From NCBI GenBank assembly GCA_029261135.1, contig JAJDBX010000062.1:1-42844 (forward strand): 42,844 nt of DNA. The letters are read 5' to 3'. Every line of letters starts with the position of its first letter. Within the stretch, counting starts at the first letter, position 1. The translations under genes were made by a program, and so were the position numbers. The notes under the pieces are model-generated. The model was not told the DNA's origin and searched no databases. It worked only from the letters and a program-made list of their open reading frames with translations. This DNA comes from Nitrospirota bacterium (GTDB lineage: Bacteria; Nitrospirota; Nitrospiria; SBBL01; JAADHI01). This document shows, in pieces, positions 1-9,287 of the stretch.

Positions 1-141
1 GTTCATACCCCGTGAAATAAAAACACTTCGGAACATTGTCAGAGCCGCTCTTTATTCAGGCTCCTAGATTCACCCGGTGACACGGGTGGTCTCCTCCTTT
101 TTAGAGTAGAGACAACTCTTCTTGGCGACTTCGTGTCGCAC
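1..141 (-). mobile_element. Possible 5' end of a group II intron, running off the left edge
   Basis: Read on the minus strand, non-coding sequence begins at 141 with GTGCGAC, which fits the GUGYG 5' boundary of group II introns. It is followed by closely packed short hairpins: a 5-bp stem (AGAGT/ACTCT) and a 6-bp stem (CACCCG/CGGGTG, loop TGTCAC), as expected of intron domain I. No reverse transcriptase is visible because the element would continue outside the window. The boundary motif is short, so a chance match or another structured RNA is possible. Confidence 0.3.
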
Positions 142-564
142 TGGATTAAATCCTACAAAAGTAAACCGTTTATCCCCTCCCCCGGCTTTCCCCTTTTTCA
201 GGCCACCACATTTTAGATCTTAAAATCCGTTATTCTGAAAAAACAGGCCGTCCAGGCGCTTGGGAGGGAACTGAATCTGCTGTGAGGGGCTTATGTCCTT
301 AATATGGACAGCGTTTCCCATAACTGGCTGATCGGCCCTTTTGCTCCAGGGCGGCGTATGCTTCAATGCTCAATCTTGAACACGACTACTACATTGCGGG
401 ATCTCCGCCTCTCGCGAGTTACGGCTTTAACATAAGCTGCTTAGGTCGTGAATACCAAACTGTTTTTCAATGAGACGGCTCTCACCTATAGGTCCAGGCA
501 TTCATCTGCTCTGTCCTAAGCATTCCCATGAGCTGAAATCCTTGAAATTTGTTAAAATTCATAA
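142..564. other. Non-coding stretch, no gene recognised
   Basis: About 420 bases without a convincing reading frame; all six frames are broken by stops. It has several short inverted repeats, for example GTCC/GGAC around 295-310. No transposase remnant, tRNA or known regulatory RNA could be recognised. Together with the possible intron end to its left and the ATPase fragment to its right, it looks like degraded accessory sequence. Confidence 0.4.
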
Positions 565-1038
565 ATGAGTAAACTGATGCTTTTTACAGATGGAAGTGTG
601 AATACCCATACAAATATTGGATATGGAGCTTACCTAGCTGTGCCTGAAGGTGGCTTTTCGTTGGATTCGTTAAAGGTGGGTGTGAAAGTGAAGAGATTTG
701 AGCATACATCTTCATCTAAGCTGGAATTACAGACTTTATTATGGGCGTTAAGTGAGATACAAGCTTTGGAGAATAAGGTGATTGTCTATACGGATTCTCA
801 AAACATCATGGGTTTATACGGAAGACGTGATCGGTTTGAGCAAAATGATTTTCGTTCAAAGAAAAATAAACGCCTCAATAACTATGAGCTGTATCAGGAA
901 TTTTATCGCATGACTGATCAGTTGGATTGTGAATTTGTTAAAGTGCTTGGACATCAGGTAACGAATCAAAAACATGAGATTGATAAGCTCTTTACACTTG
1001 TGGACAGAGCTTCAAGAAAAGCGTTGAGAGGAGATTAG
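565..1038 (+). CDS. RNase H-like protein
   Basis: A 157-residue protein with the RNase HI layout. The acidic active-site residues can be placed as D9 (FTDGS), E54 (LELQ), D77 (YTDSQ) and D147 (LVDRAS), in the right order and roughly the right spacing for the D-E-D-D set of two-metal RNase H enzymes, which cut the RNA strand of RNA/DNA hybrids. The length is close to that of RNase HI (about 155 residues). The basic handle region of E. coli RNase HI is not obvious, and GHQ followed by an Asp-poor stretch departs from classical RnhA, so this is probably a divergent family member and not the housekeeping rnhA. No good Shine-Dalgarno sequence precedes the ATG. It stands alone in a degraded accessory region. 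Confidence 0.65.
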   Translation: MSKLMLFTDGSVNTHTNIGYGAYLAVPEGGFSLDSLKVGVKVKRFEHTSSSKLELQTLLWALSEIQALENKVIVYTDSQNIMGLYGRRDRFEQNDFRSKKNKRLNNYELYQEFYRMTDQLDCEFVKVLGHQVTNQKHEIDKLFTLVDRASRKALRGD

Positions 1039-1142
1039 AGATCTGTTGCTAAAATTCAAAAACAAGGGCTGGTTTACTTAAAAAACCCAAAGACCCTATT
1101 TGTCAGTGAATACAGAGCTAAACGTAGGCGGTTTACGTCCCT

Positions 1143-1394
1143 TTATGTTGAACCCAATATCAGTCTCAAAACCGCGGCGACAGTCTGGGCCAAACCTTTT
1201 AAAAATCCGATGGGATCTGAAGTCGCGGCGGCAAGGGTTGTTCTATCATCCAGCGTGGCATAGCGTGCATTCATCTGTTCCGCAAGCCGAGTGACCAGCG
1301 TACTTTTCCCGGTTTGACGCGCCCCCTTGAGCAAAAGGACGGGAGTATCGGCTAAAGCCTCGCGTAATTCAGATTCAATATTCCGCGTGTACAT
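1143..1394 (-). pseudogene. Truncated AAA ATPase (AAA_14/DUF4143 type), N-terminal fragment
   Basis: The 83-codon frame begins like the AAA_14 ATPases: a short N-terminal helix, then a Walker A motif (KGARQTGKST, about residues 23-32) and the ARYATLDD segment that precedes the sensor region. Homology appears to stop near residue 68 (DPIGFLKGL), after which the frame ends in unrelated residues. A full-length family member has roughly 380-430 residues with a C-terminal DUF4143 domain; neither Walker B nor DUF4143 is present here. No Shine-Dalgarno precedes the ATG. This is best read as the surviving 5' piece of a decayed gene. Confidence 0.6.
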
Positions 1395-1636
1395 GGAGAT
1401 ATTTCAGCCACTTGATGGTGAATATACAAGAAAAATGGGTGCTCAGGCGAACGCAGCCAAAGATATTTATCATTTGGGATTGTGAGAATTTGAGATTTTA
1501 TGCCTTAGAGTACTGTCTCAAAAACCAAAGGTAAAAGGCTGGAATCAGGACAAAATTGAGGGAAAAAGGTTCAAATCTGAGACAGAATGACTCATTCTGT
1601 CTCACTCCACTCCCTTAGAATCTCCGCAGGCCCTAA
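1395..1636. other. Intergenic, nothing recognised
   Basis: A stretch between the start of the ATPase fragment and the end of the YhaN-like gene. It holds no reading frame of note. Near 1575-1605 there is a short direct repeat, GACAGAATGA next to ACTCATTCTGTCTC, that also forms a small inverted repeat (GAGACAGAATGA / TCATTCTGTCTC) and could act as the transcription end of the minus-strand yhaN operon. Confidence 0.3.
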
Positions 1637-4600
1637 TCAAAGTTCATGCACATGGATAGAGCCTTTTCCTTCAATCTTTTTGGCGTCTTCTAGGATTTGG
1701 CGGTGATGGGTGAAGAGGATGACTTGGGTCTTTTCGGCTAGGTTCGCCAGGGCCTTGAGCGTTGCTCTTGATCGCTCATCGTCGAAGTTGATTAAGATAT
1801 CATCCAAAATCAGCGGCATGGGTTCGCTTGATTGTAAACGCCACTCTAATGTTCCCAAACGTAATGAGAAATATAATTGATCTCGGCTGCCCGTGCTCAT
1901 TCCCTCTACGGTCACTCGTATTTTATCCGGTCGTTCTCCAACAAGGATTGGATTTCCTTTATCATTTAAATCGGTGCGAATCTTTGAAAAAGAACCCAGC
2001 GTCAATTCTGAAAAATGCTTTGAAGCGATGGATAAAACCGGATCTTGGTGTTCGGAACGGTATCGATCAATTTCATGGTGGAGAATTTTAGAGGCCAACT
2101 TGGTTCGTACAAATTGATCCGTAAGACGCAGAATTTTGGCTGACAACCGTTCTGTCGCTTCAGCGGCCTCAGCCGCCTTTGCACTGCCATCCATTTGTTT
2201 TAAAGTCTTGTTTTCATCGCCAATCTCTTCTGAGAGACGATCGATTTCCTGATTCAGTTCTTCAATTTTCTGCCCGGTAAAGGTGATCTTTCCCGGCACT
2301 TCGTCAGGATCCACGCCTTCGGCTTGTCTGACGAGATCCTCTAGGGAGATGCCTTCGGATAGTTGAACCAAGGTTGTCTCCACTTCAGTCAACTTTTCCT
2401 TCAGCTTTTGAAGCTCTGCCGATTTTCGGATCGCTTCATTCAACTCGCTATCCGTTTTGCACCCTGCAATACTGAAGAAATTTTGACTCTGTTCTTCAAG
2501 GCTATCTAATTCAGTCTTGGCCTCACCAATTTCGTCTTCAGTTTTCTTGATCTCCGCATGGGTTTTTTCGAGTAAGGCCTTGTCCTGACTCGCTTTTTTT
2601 TGCAGGATATTCAGGTTGGCGACTGCCTGCTCCAAGGCTTGTTTCAGCAGATCCGGAGCCGCTTGATTGAGAATGGCGTTCACATCTTTTTCGTATGTTG
2701 TCGCGTCCCGCTGGATGCCGTCAATACGCTTACGAAAATCGTCCGCCTCTTTGAGCTTATTGAAACAGGCTTGTAGATCATCTAAAAGTTCTGATGCTTC
2801 AGAGGGCGGGATCTTATTACGAATGCCCAGCCCTTCCAAGGCTTCTCTCCAGTGATGATTCCAGGATTGCATTTCCGCCTCAGCCGAGGTCTGATCCACT
2901 TCAGCGGTATCCAGTCCCTTCCGAAGCTCATCTCTTTTTTCTTCCAATTTTTCCAACTTTGCCTGGTTTTGAATCATCTTTTCTGAAACCGATTCACTGA
3001 ATATCAATAAAGGCGTCAGCGTCTCATGAGAGAAACTTTTTTCCTCTTTCAGATTTTTTAGCGCATCGCTTAACTGTTGTCGGCGTTGGCGACGATCCTC
3101 TATTTTTTCTTCAATCTCTCGTTCTTTTTTTAAGATTTCATATCCCTTTGAACGAAGTGTCTTAAATTCATTGACCCAGGAAAGCATCTCCTTTGGAGAA
3201 TGCGGTGCAATATCACTCTTCTTCCAGATTTCGATCCACTCCATCTGGAGTGATTTTAGGTTTTTTTCGTGTTTGATATCTTTCTGATCATTTTCGCTTA
3301 GAGCATGTTCTAATACTTCAGATCGCGCTCGAAGCTCTGCGAAATTGGCGACACGGCCTGCTTCTCTCCGCAGTCTGTCAGAAAGATGGTCTGCCTGGGT
3401 CATCTGTTTTTCAAATGCTTCCGGCAGACCCAATGACGGATCGTAGGCCTTGCTTTCCGCATCAATTTCTTCGCCATCAAGCCACTTCCGCTTGATGAGA
3501 TGCCAACCCTGCTCACGCTTTGACCGGCTCTCTTGCAGTTCTGTTTCGGTTGGGACTTCACCCGCATATTCAATTTTTTTAATTTCAGATTTGGCCTGGT
3601 TCAATTCCTTTGTAAATGCGACATGGTCTTTCTGGAGTTGTGCCTTGTCGTCCTCTAATGCTTTAAAGCGATTTTCAAAGTGCTTTATCGTCTCCAATAG
3701 GGGGAGGGGTAAGGCGGTCAGATTCTGAAAATCCCCATTCCAGAGTTCGAGCCGCTTGATTTCAGCCAAGCCGGTCTTTTTATCCATATCAAGTTCTCTT
3801 GCTTTAGAGAGGATTTGCTCGTCGATATCACCCACATTTCGAGCCAGCTTGATGGCCTGCATGAGATCACCCGCATCTTGCCGCAGAGGAGAGAGAGAAA
3901 TTCTTTTTTCAATCTCTTTAAGATCCCGACTTATATTCTGGTATTCCTTCTTTGTCAGAGAAACCTGAAAAACCAGTGTTTCATACTGGGCGCTTAATTT
4001 TTGTATCGTTTTTCTTCTATTCAATACAGGCTGCAAGGTTTCTATTTTTTCTAAAGGGAGCTTTGGATCGACTTTTTTGAGTAAATCTCTGGATTCCTTG
4101 TTAGAGCTTATGCGCATTCCATCTAGTTTTACGCGATCTTTCATCCCTTTCCGATATTCACTCAGGCCCTGATGTATTTCCTCAATCGTTTCAGCACGCT
4201 CAAGGAGCAAGGGGTTGAAAGAAATCGCTTTTTTTTCCTCTTGAAGTACTGAAAGCCGATGTTTTGCCTTCTCGATGTGTAACTTTTTGTCGCGGAGTCC
4301 TTGGCTGACACTTTGTTGCCCCTGGGAAAAGTTTTCTGGCAGTATCGTTACTTCTCCTAAGGCTTGTAGCCGTTCTTGGAAATCATCGCGTGATGTCAAA
4401 AGAGGAATGGCACGCTTCAAGCGCTCAAGATGTCGTTTTTCAGCCTCTTTCTCAATACGCTGTTTTTGGAGAAGTCCTCGTTCTTTTTCAGCCTCAAGGA
4501 GGCTTTTCCGATGATCCTTCCAATTCCGGCTGGAGAGGCTTTCTTCTTTAACAGATTTCCGTAAGGCCTTATATTCTGTGATGGCTTTATTGATTTGTCT

Positions 4601-5137
4601 CGAAGTACTCCGCGCACTGAACAACTGATCTGCTTCCGTATCAAGGTGGTCAAGAATCTTCCGGAAGGAAGAGATCCCGGCCCCCGCTGCAAAAAGGGCC
4701 TGTCCGACTTCCCCTTTTTGGGCGAGGATGTCTTTCCCTCCCTGCACAAGAATGTCATGATCCAGCCCATAGAGGGATTCAAAAATTTCTGCATCGATCC
4801 CATGCAAAAAATCCGAGAATGTAGAAGAATCAATTGGATTGCCATCTGGGTCAAGCAGATCCATCTTCCTCTTTTTTCGACGCAGCAGTTCAATCTCTTT
4901 TCCATCCCTGCGCGTCAGACATCCCCCGACAAGCAACTGGTCATTGGTATGTTTGAAATTATCCGGGGTGCGTTCAGGAAAACCAAATAATAGGGCCTTA
5001 AGCGCCCTGAGCGAGCTGCTCTTCCCTATCTCATTTGGCCCAAAGATGATGTGCAGGCCGGGGTCTTCCGAGTTAAAGGCAAGATTCACCTTTGTAAAAG
5101 GGCCAAAAGCGATGAGATCGAGGCGTTTGATCCTCAT
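1637..5137 (-). CDS. yhaN: YhaN/SbcC-like SMC-type ATPase
   Basis: An 1166-residue ABC-type ATPase of the Rad50/SbcC/RecF superfamily, YhaN group. The N-terminus carries a Walker A motif (GPNEIGKS, residues 33-40) after a beta-rich AAA start. A very long central region (about residues 200-1030), rich in Lys, Glu, Leu and Gln, is predicted from composition to be coiled coil. The C-terminus has the signature-like GMSTGSRDQLYFSLRL segment, Walker B (LILDDIL) and the H-loop (LFTHHRQI). YhaN proteins pair with the YhaO nuclease much as Rad50 pairs with Mre11, using ATP to control access of DNA ends to the nuclease. The gene starts 4 bases before the end of the preceding yhaO gene (ATGA overlap), so the two are translationally coupled. 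I see no CxxC zinc hook of Rad50 at the coil apex. Confidence 0.88.
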   Translation of the reverse strand: MRIKRLDLIAFGPFTKVNLAFNSEDPGLHIIFGPNEIGKSSSLRALKALLFGFPERTPDNFKHTNDQLLVGGCLTRRDGKEIELLRRKKRKMDLLDPDGNPIDSSTFSDFLHGIDAEIFESLYGLDHDILVQGGKDILAQKGEVGQALFAAGAGISSFRKILDHLDTEADQLFSARSTSRQINKAITEYKALRKSVKEESLSSRNWKDHRKSLLEAEKERGLLQKQRIEKEAEKRHLERLKRAIPLLTSRDDFQERLQALGEVTILPENFSQGQQSVSQGLRDKKLHIEKAKHRLSVLQEEKKAISFNPLLLERAETIEEIHQGLSEYRKGMKDRVKLDGMRISSNKESRDLLKKVDPKLPLEKIETLQPVLNRRKTIQKLSAQYETLVFQVSLTKKEYQNISRDLKEIEKRISLSPLRQDAGDLMQAIKLARNVGDIDEQILSKARELDMDKKTGLAEIKRLELWNGDFQNLTALPLPLLETIKHFENRFKALEDDKAQLQKDHVAFTKELNQAKSEIKKIEYAGEVPTETELQESRSKREQGWHLIKRKWLDGEEIDAESKAYDPSLGLPEAFEKQMTQADHLSDRLRREAGRVANFAELRARSEVLEHALSENDQKDIKHEKNLKSLQMEWIEIWKKSDIAPHSPKEMLSWVNEFKTLRSKGYEILKKEREIEEKIEDRRQRRQQLSDALKNLKEEKSFSHETLTPLLIFSESVSEKMIQNQAKLEKLEEKRDELRKGLDTAEVDQTSAEAEMQSWNHHWREALEGLGIRNKIPPSEASELLDDLQACFNKLKEADDFRKRIDGIQRDATTYEKDVNAILNQAAPDLLKQALEQAVANLNILQKKASQDKALLEKTHAEIKKTEDEIGEAKTELDSLEEQSQNFFSIAGCKTDSELNEAIRKSAELQKLKEKLTEVETTLVQLSEGISLEDLVRQAEGVDPDEVPGKITFTGQKIEELNQEIDRLSEEIGDENKTLKQMDGSAKAAEAAEATERLSAKILRLTDQFVRTKLASKILHHEIDRYRSEHQDPVLSIASKHFSELTLGSFSKIRTDLNDKGNPILVGERPDKIRVTVEGMSTGSRDQLYFSLRLGTLEWRLQSSEPMPLILDDILINFDDERSRATLKALANLAEKTQVILFTHHRQILEDAKKIEGKGSIHVHEL

Positions 5138-6396
5138 TCGCTTTCCCCATGCTGGAGGAGCTTTTCAATTAATAAATCCTGCGCTTCTAAACGAATTATT
5201 TCTAACTTTTCAGGGTCATTCCCTAGAATATAGTCTTCATTGCTAAGCAGCTCCGGCGGCAATTTGTTTTTCAGCGCTGTGAATTCCGGCACCAGTTCTA
5301 AAAGGGTCTCCGCGTCGAGTTGCAGATTTTGGATGGACTGCAATAATCCAGATAAGGGGGTATCTGTACCCAGCATATCCTCCAGACGTGCTTTCCGCTG
5401 GGTCCGGAATTTAATTTTCTCTATCCAGGTATTTCCAAGGCTTGCCGCCCAGCCGCGGATTTCCTCAGCCCATTGGGTTCGATGCTCAACGATTTGAGCA
5501 TGGACTGAACAATGACCTTCTAAGGAAAGACGTAAGGCCAGAGTTTTCCCATCTGCTTCAAGCGCCGCATCTTCTATGGCGGATCGGATCTGTTCATGAA
5601 CGGCTTCTGTTGTCTCACACGATGACAGGTTAATTCGGCAGAGGATCCATCGCACAACATCGAGTTCCCGATGTGTCACTTTGCGAACAAGCCCGTCCTC
5701 TACGGTGACGATTGTCGCCCCCTTGCTTCCTGTTTCCCGGATATGGCGGCCTTGGATATTTCCAGGGAATACAATCCACGGATCTTGAGAGACCTTTTCC
5801 CGCGTATGAATATGTCCGAGCGCCCAGTAATCGTATCCCTTGGAACGAAGATCGTCGAGTGAACAGGGCGCATAAGGCTCATGGCCCTCTCGACCATTTA
5901 AGGCCGTATGAAGCAGTCCGATGTTGAAATAATTAGGATCATTTTGGGGATATTGAGAAGCGATATTTTCCATGACCACGCGCGTCGGATAGCTCTGCCC
6001 GTGGATCAGAACGCCAAGTGTTTCTATGCAGGTAGAGCTTGGTTTTTTCGCAGAAAAAAGAGTCACATTGTCGGGTAAGGCCATGGAAGTGGTGATCTGG
6101 CTTGCGGCGGCATCATGGTTCCCGGTGACGATATAAACGGGGATCCTGGCTTTATTCAGACGCCCCATCCGGTTCACGAAAAAGAGTCCGGTATTGAAAT
6201 CTTTCCAGTCGCCATCGAAAAGATCCCCCACAATAAGGACAAAATCAACCGACTCCTCAATCGCCAGGTCTATGAGGTTATCGAAAGCCCTTCGGGTTGC
6301 ATTTCGAATTTCCTCAACAGGCGCATCCTCATAACTTTCGAGTCCTCGTAAAGGACTGTCCAAATGGATATCAGCAGCATGTAAAAATCGAAACAT
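5134..6396 (-). CDS. yhaO: YhaO/SbcD-like DNA repair metallophosphoesterase
   Basis: A 420-residue calcineurin-like phosphoesterase. The metal-binding blocks are visible in order: HAADIHLDSP (D9, H11), GDLFDG, GNHD and a later GHIH segment in ALGHIHTRE. These are the Mre11/SbcD motifs that bind two metal ions and cut DNA ends. The C-terminal 150 residues lack motifs and probably form the capping and ATPase-contact region. It is the upstream partner of the YhaN-like ATPase, with a 4-base overlap, the normal arrangement for this pair. The ATG is preceded by AATATT-type AT-rich sequence without a strong Shine-Dalgarno. The exact substrate (DNA ends, hairpins, stalled forks) cannot be read from the sequence. 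Confidence 0.87.
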   Translation of the reverse strand: MFRFLHAADIHLDSPLRGLESYEDAPVEEIRNATRRAFDNLIDLAIEESVDFVLIVGDLFDGDWKDFNTGLFFVNRMGRLNKARIPVYIVTGNHDAAASQITTSMALPDNVTLFSAKKPSSTCIETLGVLIHGQSYPTRVVMENIASQYPQNDPNYFNIGLLHTALNGREGHEPYAPCSLDDLRSKGYDYWALGHIHTREKVSQDPWIVFPGNIQGRHIRETGSKGATIVTVEDGLVRKVTHRELDVVRWILCRINLSSCETTEAVHEQIRSAIEDAALEADGKTLALRLSLEGHCSVHAQIVEHRTQWAEEIRGWAASLGNTWIEKIKFRTQRKARLEDMLGTDTPLSGLLQSIQNLQLDAETLLELVPEFTALKNKLPPELLSNEDYILGNDPEKLEIIRLEAQDLLIEKLLQHGESE

Positions 6397-6696
6397 AAAT
6401 ATTCCCTAAATGACAATCCGCTGAGGAAGCAAAGGCAAAGCCTACAACAGAGTTCTCAATTTTGATCTTTGAATCCGACGATGTCCTAAACTGAGTTGAA
6501 ATTGCATCGGCACCTCCCATGAAAAAGACAAGCTCACTCAAAAGGGCACATACGGAGCGTAAAGAAAGAACATCTTTCTTTACTTAAGAGCCCTTCCTAT
6601 AACCGATCTCGTAGGCCACAGTGAGATCTTGTATTTTATCGAAGAGCGGCCTCCCTTTCTTTCTGTTATCGGTCAGGAAGCAGGGTTTGCGCCGTT
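6397..6696. other. Intergenic region upstream of yhaO, holding one inverted repeat
   Basis: Three hundred bases between the end of the glutamate-synthase-like gene and the start of yhaO. It should hold the yhaO promoter (minus strand), but no clear -35/-10 pair stands out. Its one striking structure is the perfect inverted repeat at 6560-6582. Confidence 0.4.
6560..6582. repeat. Perfect 10-bp inverted repeat, 3-base loop
   Basis: TAAAGAAAGA and TCTTTCTTTA flank a three-base centre (ACA). The stem is AT-rich and has no T-tract on either side, so it is a poor intrinsic terminator. It lies upstream of yhaO and could equally be a protein-binding palindrome. Confidence 0.5.
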
Positions 6697-8232
6697 TTAT
6701 CGCTCTGGATCAAAGCCGCCACATTGAATCCCGGTTAAATCAGCCATTTCTTTTTTCCAAGTTGTAATATCGTTTTGATTGAATTGATTGAGGTGGTCGT
6801 GTCCACAGGCACGGGCCATGACCTGCATGAGTTCAACTGAAGCTTTAAAATATCGGGTCAGTTTTTCGGCGGACTGTTCGACATGAAGCCTTTTCCGAAG
6901 CACCGGGTTTTGTGTCGCGATACCGGCAGGGCATTGATTGGTATTACACATCCGGGCGGCGATACAACCGATGGCCTGTATCGCCGCGTTTGAAAGGGCA
7001 ATGCCGTCTGCACCTAAACAGAGCGCTTTGATAAAATCTGAAGGGGTGCGCAGGCCTCCCGTAATGATCAGAGTGATATGCGAAGCATCGCGTTTGTCGA
7101 GGTGGTAGCGTGCGCGGGCAAGCGCAGGAATGGTGGGGACGGAGATATGATCTCGGAAGATCAAAGGTGCCGCCCCCGTGCCGCCGCCGCGACCGTCTAA
7201 AATGATGTAGTCCACCGCCGCTTCAATGGCAAAATCGATGTCTTCTTCAATATGATTTGCGGACATTTTCATCCCGATAGGGATACCGCCAGTGATTTCT
7301 CGAACGCGGTCTGAAAAATTTTTGAAATCTTTTGGCGTCACTAAATCAGAAAAAGTCGGCGGTGAAATCGCGGGCGTTTTTTCAGGCAAATTTCGTACTT
7401 GAGCAACTTTTCCAGTGACTTTGTTTGCCCCAAGATGACCTCCTGTTCCCGTTTTAGCCGCTTGTCCTCCCTTAAAATGAAAGGCTTGTACCTGGGATAA
7501 AAGGGCTTCGGAATAGCCGAATTTTGCTGAAGCAAGCTCATAAAAATAACGACTGTTTTCAGCCTGTTCTTCCGGAAGCATGCCGCCTTCTCCGGAACAG
7601 ATCCCCGTGCCCGCTAACTCCGCGCCTTTCGCCAGTGCCGTTTTGGCTTCCTCGGATAAGGCGCCAAAACTCATATCAGAGACAAAAAGCGGAATTTTAA
7701 GGTGTAATGGTTTTTTTGCATTGGAACCAATCATAAGATCACTTCCAACAGCAACATGATCCATCAGAGGTTTTGTCGCAAATTGCGCAGGTAGGATCTG
7801 AATATCATTCCATAAAGGAAGCAGCGGGACTGGCACACCCATCGCAGCCATTTCACCGTGGGGTCCTGTTACTGAAAGACCATCCCGTGCAAGGTCGTGG
7901 ATGAACTTTACGGTCGGTTCTTCTGCGGTGGCTTGCACATTGGGAGTGTCCCCTTCAGAAGACGGCGGTGCATTTACTTCGATTTCCTCTTTTGTGAGGG
8001 TCGCATGGGTGCCATCACAATACGGCGGATTCGCAGTCATTTTGCATGTGCAAAGGCGAGCCTTTTTTGCTTCTGAAACTTTAAATGGAAGGGGTGAGAA
8101 TGATGTCCCGCTATGTGAGCCATCACAAAATGGCTGATTTTGACTGCGTCCACAACTACACCAGTAGTACTCCTCTTCAGCATTAAGATTTGTCGCGATG
8201 GGTGCTGTCCCTGCTATTTTTGGGCGTTCCAT
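6697..8232 (-). CDS. Glutamate-synthase-like FMN protein with two CDGSH iron-sulfur motifs
   Basis: A 511-residue fusion. Residues 25-40 and 61-76 are two CDGSH-type [2Fe-2S] sites, each with the 3Cys-1His set (C25, C27, C36, H40; C61, C63, C72, H76; the second reads CDGTH). From about residue 115 it is a glutamate synthase FMN domain: SFGALSEEAK, the glycine-rich DGRGGGTGAAP segment near 347-356, GGLRTPSDF, and a C-x5-C-x4-C cluster site (C423, C429, C434) matching the [3Fe-4S] site of GltS. The glutamine amidotransferase domain of GltB is absent, so it cannot draw ammonia from glutamine by itself. It probably sits in the cytoplasm as a flavin/iron-sulfur oxidoreductase; the true substrate is unknown. 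A good Shine-Dalgarno (GGAGAG) lies 6 bases before the ATG. The nitrilase-like gene lies immediately upstream on the same strand, 41 bases away. Confidence 0.85.
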   Translation of the reverse strand: MERPKIAGTAPIATNLNAEEEYYWCSCGRSQNQPFCDGSHSGTSFSPLPFKVSEAKKARLCTCKMTANPPYCDGTHATLTKEEIEVNAPPSSEGDTPNVQATAEEPTVKFIHDLARDGLSVTGPHGEMAAMGVPVPLLPLWNDIQILPAQFATKPLMDHVAVGSDLMIGSNAKKPLHLKIPLFVSDMSFGALSEEAKTALAKGAELAGTGICSGEGGMLPEEQAENSRYFYELASAKFGYSEALLSQVQAFHFKGGQAAKTGTGGHLGANKVTGKVAQVRNLPEKTPAISPPTFSDLVTPKDFKNFSDRVREITGGIPIGMKMSANHIEEDIDFAIEAAVDYIILDGRGGGTGAAPLIFRDHISVPTIPALARARYHLDKRDASHITLIITGGLRTPSDFIKALCLGADGIALSNAAIQAIGCIAARMCNTNQCPAGIATQNPVLRKRLHVEQSAEKLTRYFKASVELMQVMARACGHDHLNQFNQNDITTWKKEMADLTGIQCGGFDPER

Positions 8233-8273
8233 GAGTTTCTCTCCTTTATAAGTGGGTCAAATTTTTCTGAATT

Positions 8274-9086
8274 TTATTTATAAAATTGTTCGACCCGATC
8301 ATTTAAAAGATGGTTGTATGGGTTAATCGCTTTAGTTCGCGCATCTTTCGGCTCAATGGTTACGACATGAACGGCTTCTTTGTGGCTCGAAGCACGGGAA
8401 AGCACTTGTCCCCTAGGAGAGACAATTTGGCTTTGGCCAATAAATTTTAATTTTTCTTTCTTTCGAGATTCGGTGCCGATGCGGTTTGCAGTCGCGGCAA
8501 AGACGCGATTTTCAAGGCAACGGGTAATCATCGCCTGAGGGCAATGAGGTAACACGAGGTTTGAGGGATGGCAAATCAGATCCGCGCCAAGCAAGGCTAG
8601 GGTTCGCGCCGATTCCGGAAAGATCCAGTCAAAACAAATCATCATGCCGATATTGCATTTGCGTCTTCCCCCTGCTTGGCTCTTGTAATGGATCGCGTTG
8701 ACTTGAAATGGGACATCTCCGGGTGTGAACCAACGTGTTTCTTCATAAAAAAGGTGAATCTTCCGGTAGGTGGCGATGTGACCTGAGGGGCCGACAAGAA
8801 TTGAGGCATTGTAGCACTTCTTCCCAAGGCGTTCTGCTAAGCCTGCAACAATATGGGTCTTCAGTGTTTTGGCGATTTCAATCAGGGATTGTGTTGTTGG
8901 GCCTGAGGGAACGGTTTCAGAAAGGTCATAGGCTTCTTTTTTAGAAATAAATTGATATCCTGTATTAAAAAGCTCTGGCAACACCCATAAATCCGCCGGT
9001 TTTGATGAGAGAAGTTTCAGAGCCAAGTCAAGATTTCGCGTGGTTTCACCAAATTTGGGGTTCATCTGGACAAGGCCAATCCGCAT
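8274..9086 (-). CDS. Carbon-nitrogen hydrolase (nitrilase superfamily)
   Basis: A 270-residue member of the nitrilase superfamily with the full Glu-Lys-Cys catalytic triad: E38 in LPELF, K109 in YRKIHLF, C151 in MICFDW. These soluble enzymes hydrolyse amides, carbamoyl compounds or, rarely, nitriles, releasing ammonia or an amine. The length matches the omega-amidase/Nit2 and aliphatic amidase-like branches, but the substrate cannot be assigned from these motifs. The ATG has a strong Shine-Dalgarno (AAGGAGAGGAT). It is the promoter-proximal gene of a pair with the CDGSH-glutamate-synthase-like protein, which suggests, without proof, that ammonia or an amide product links the two. Confidence 0.85.
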   Translation of the reverse strand: MRIGLVQMNPKFGETTRNLDLALKLLSSKPADLWVLPELFNTGYQFISKKEAYDLSETVPSGPTTQSLIEIAKTLKTHIVAGLAERLGKKCYNASILVGPSGHIATYRKIHLFYEETRWFTPGDVPFQVNAIHYKSQAGGRRKCNIGMMICFDWIFPESARTLALLGADLICHPSNLVLPHCPQAMITRCLENRVFAATANRIGTESRKKEKLKFIGQSQIVSPRGQVLSRASSHKEAVHVVTIEPKDARTKAINPYNHLLNDRVEQFYK

Positions 9087-9287
9087 ATCCTCTCCTTATT
9101 TTTTTAAATGAATGCGTGTTCAGCGAGATTGTAATGCAAATCTCCACGATTGACTACCCTAGATTTTTAGGACATTTCCGAGGATTACTTTCATTCAAAT
9201 TTGGCGTAAAATGAAGGCTGGAGGGAGGATTCATTTCTTTAGTTGGATTTCAACAAAAGCCATATTTTATCGGCAAAGGAGGCAGTG

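Noticed and set aside
4595-5246. Plus-strand frames opposite yhaN and yhaO
   Set aside because: Shadows of the well-supported minus-strand genes, without start signals.
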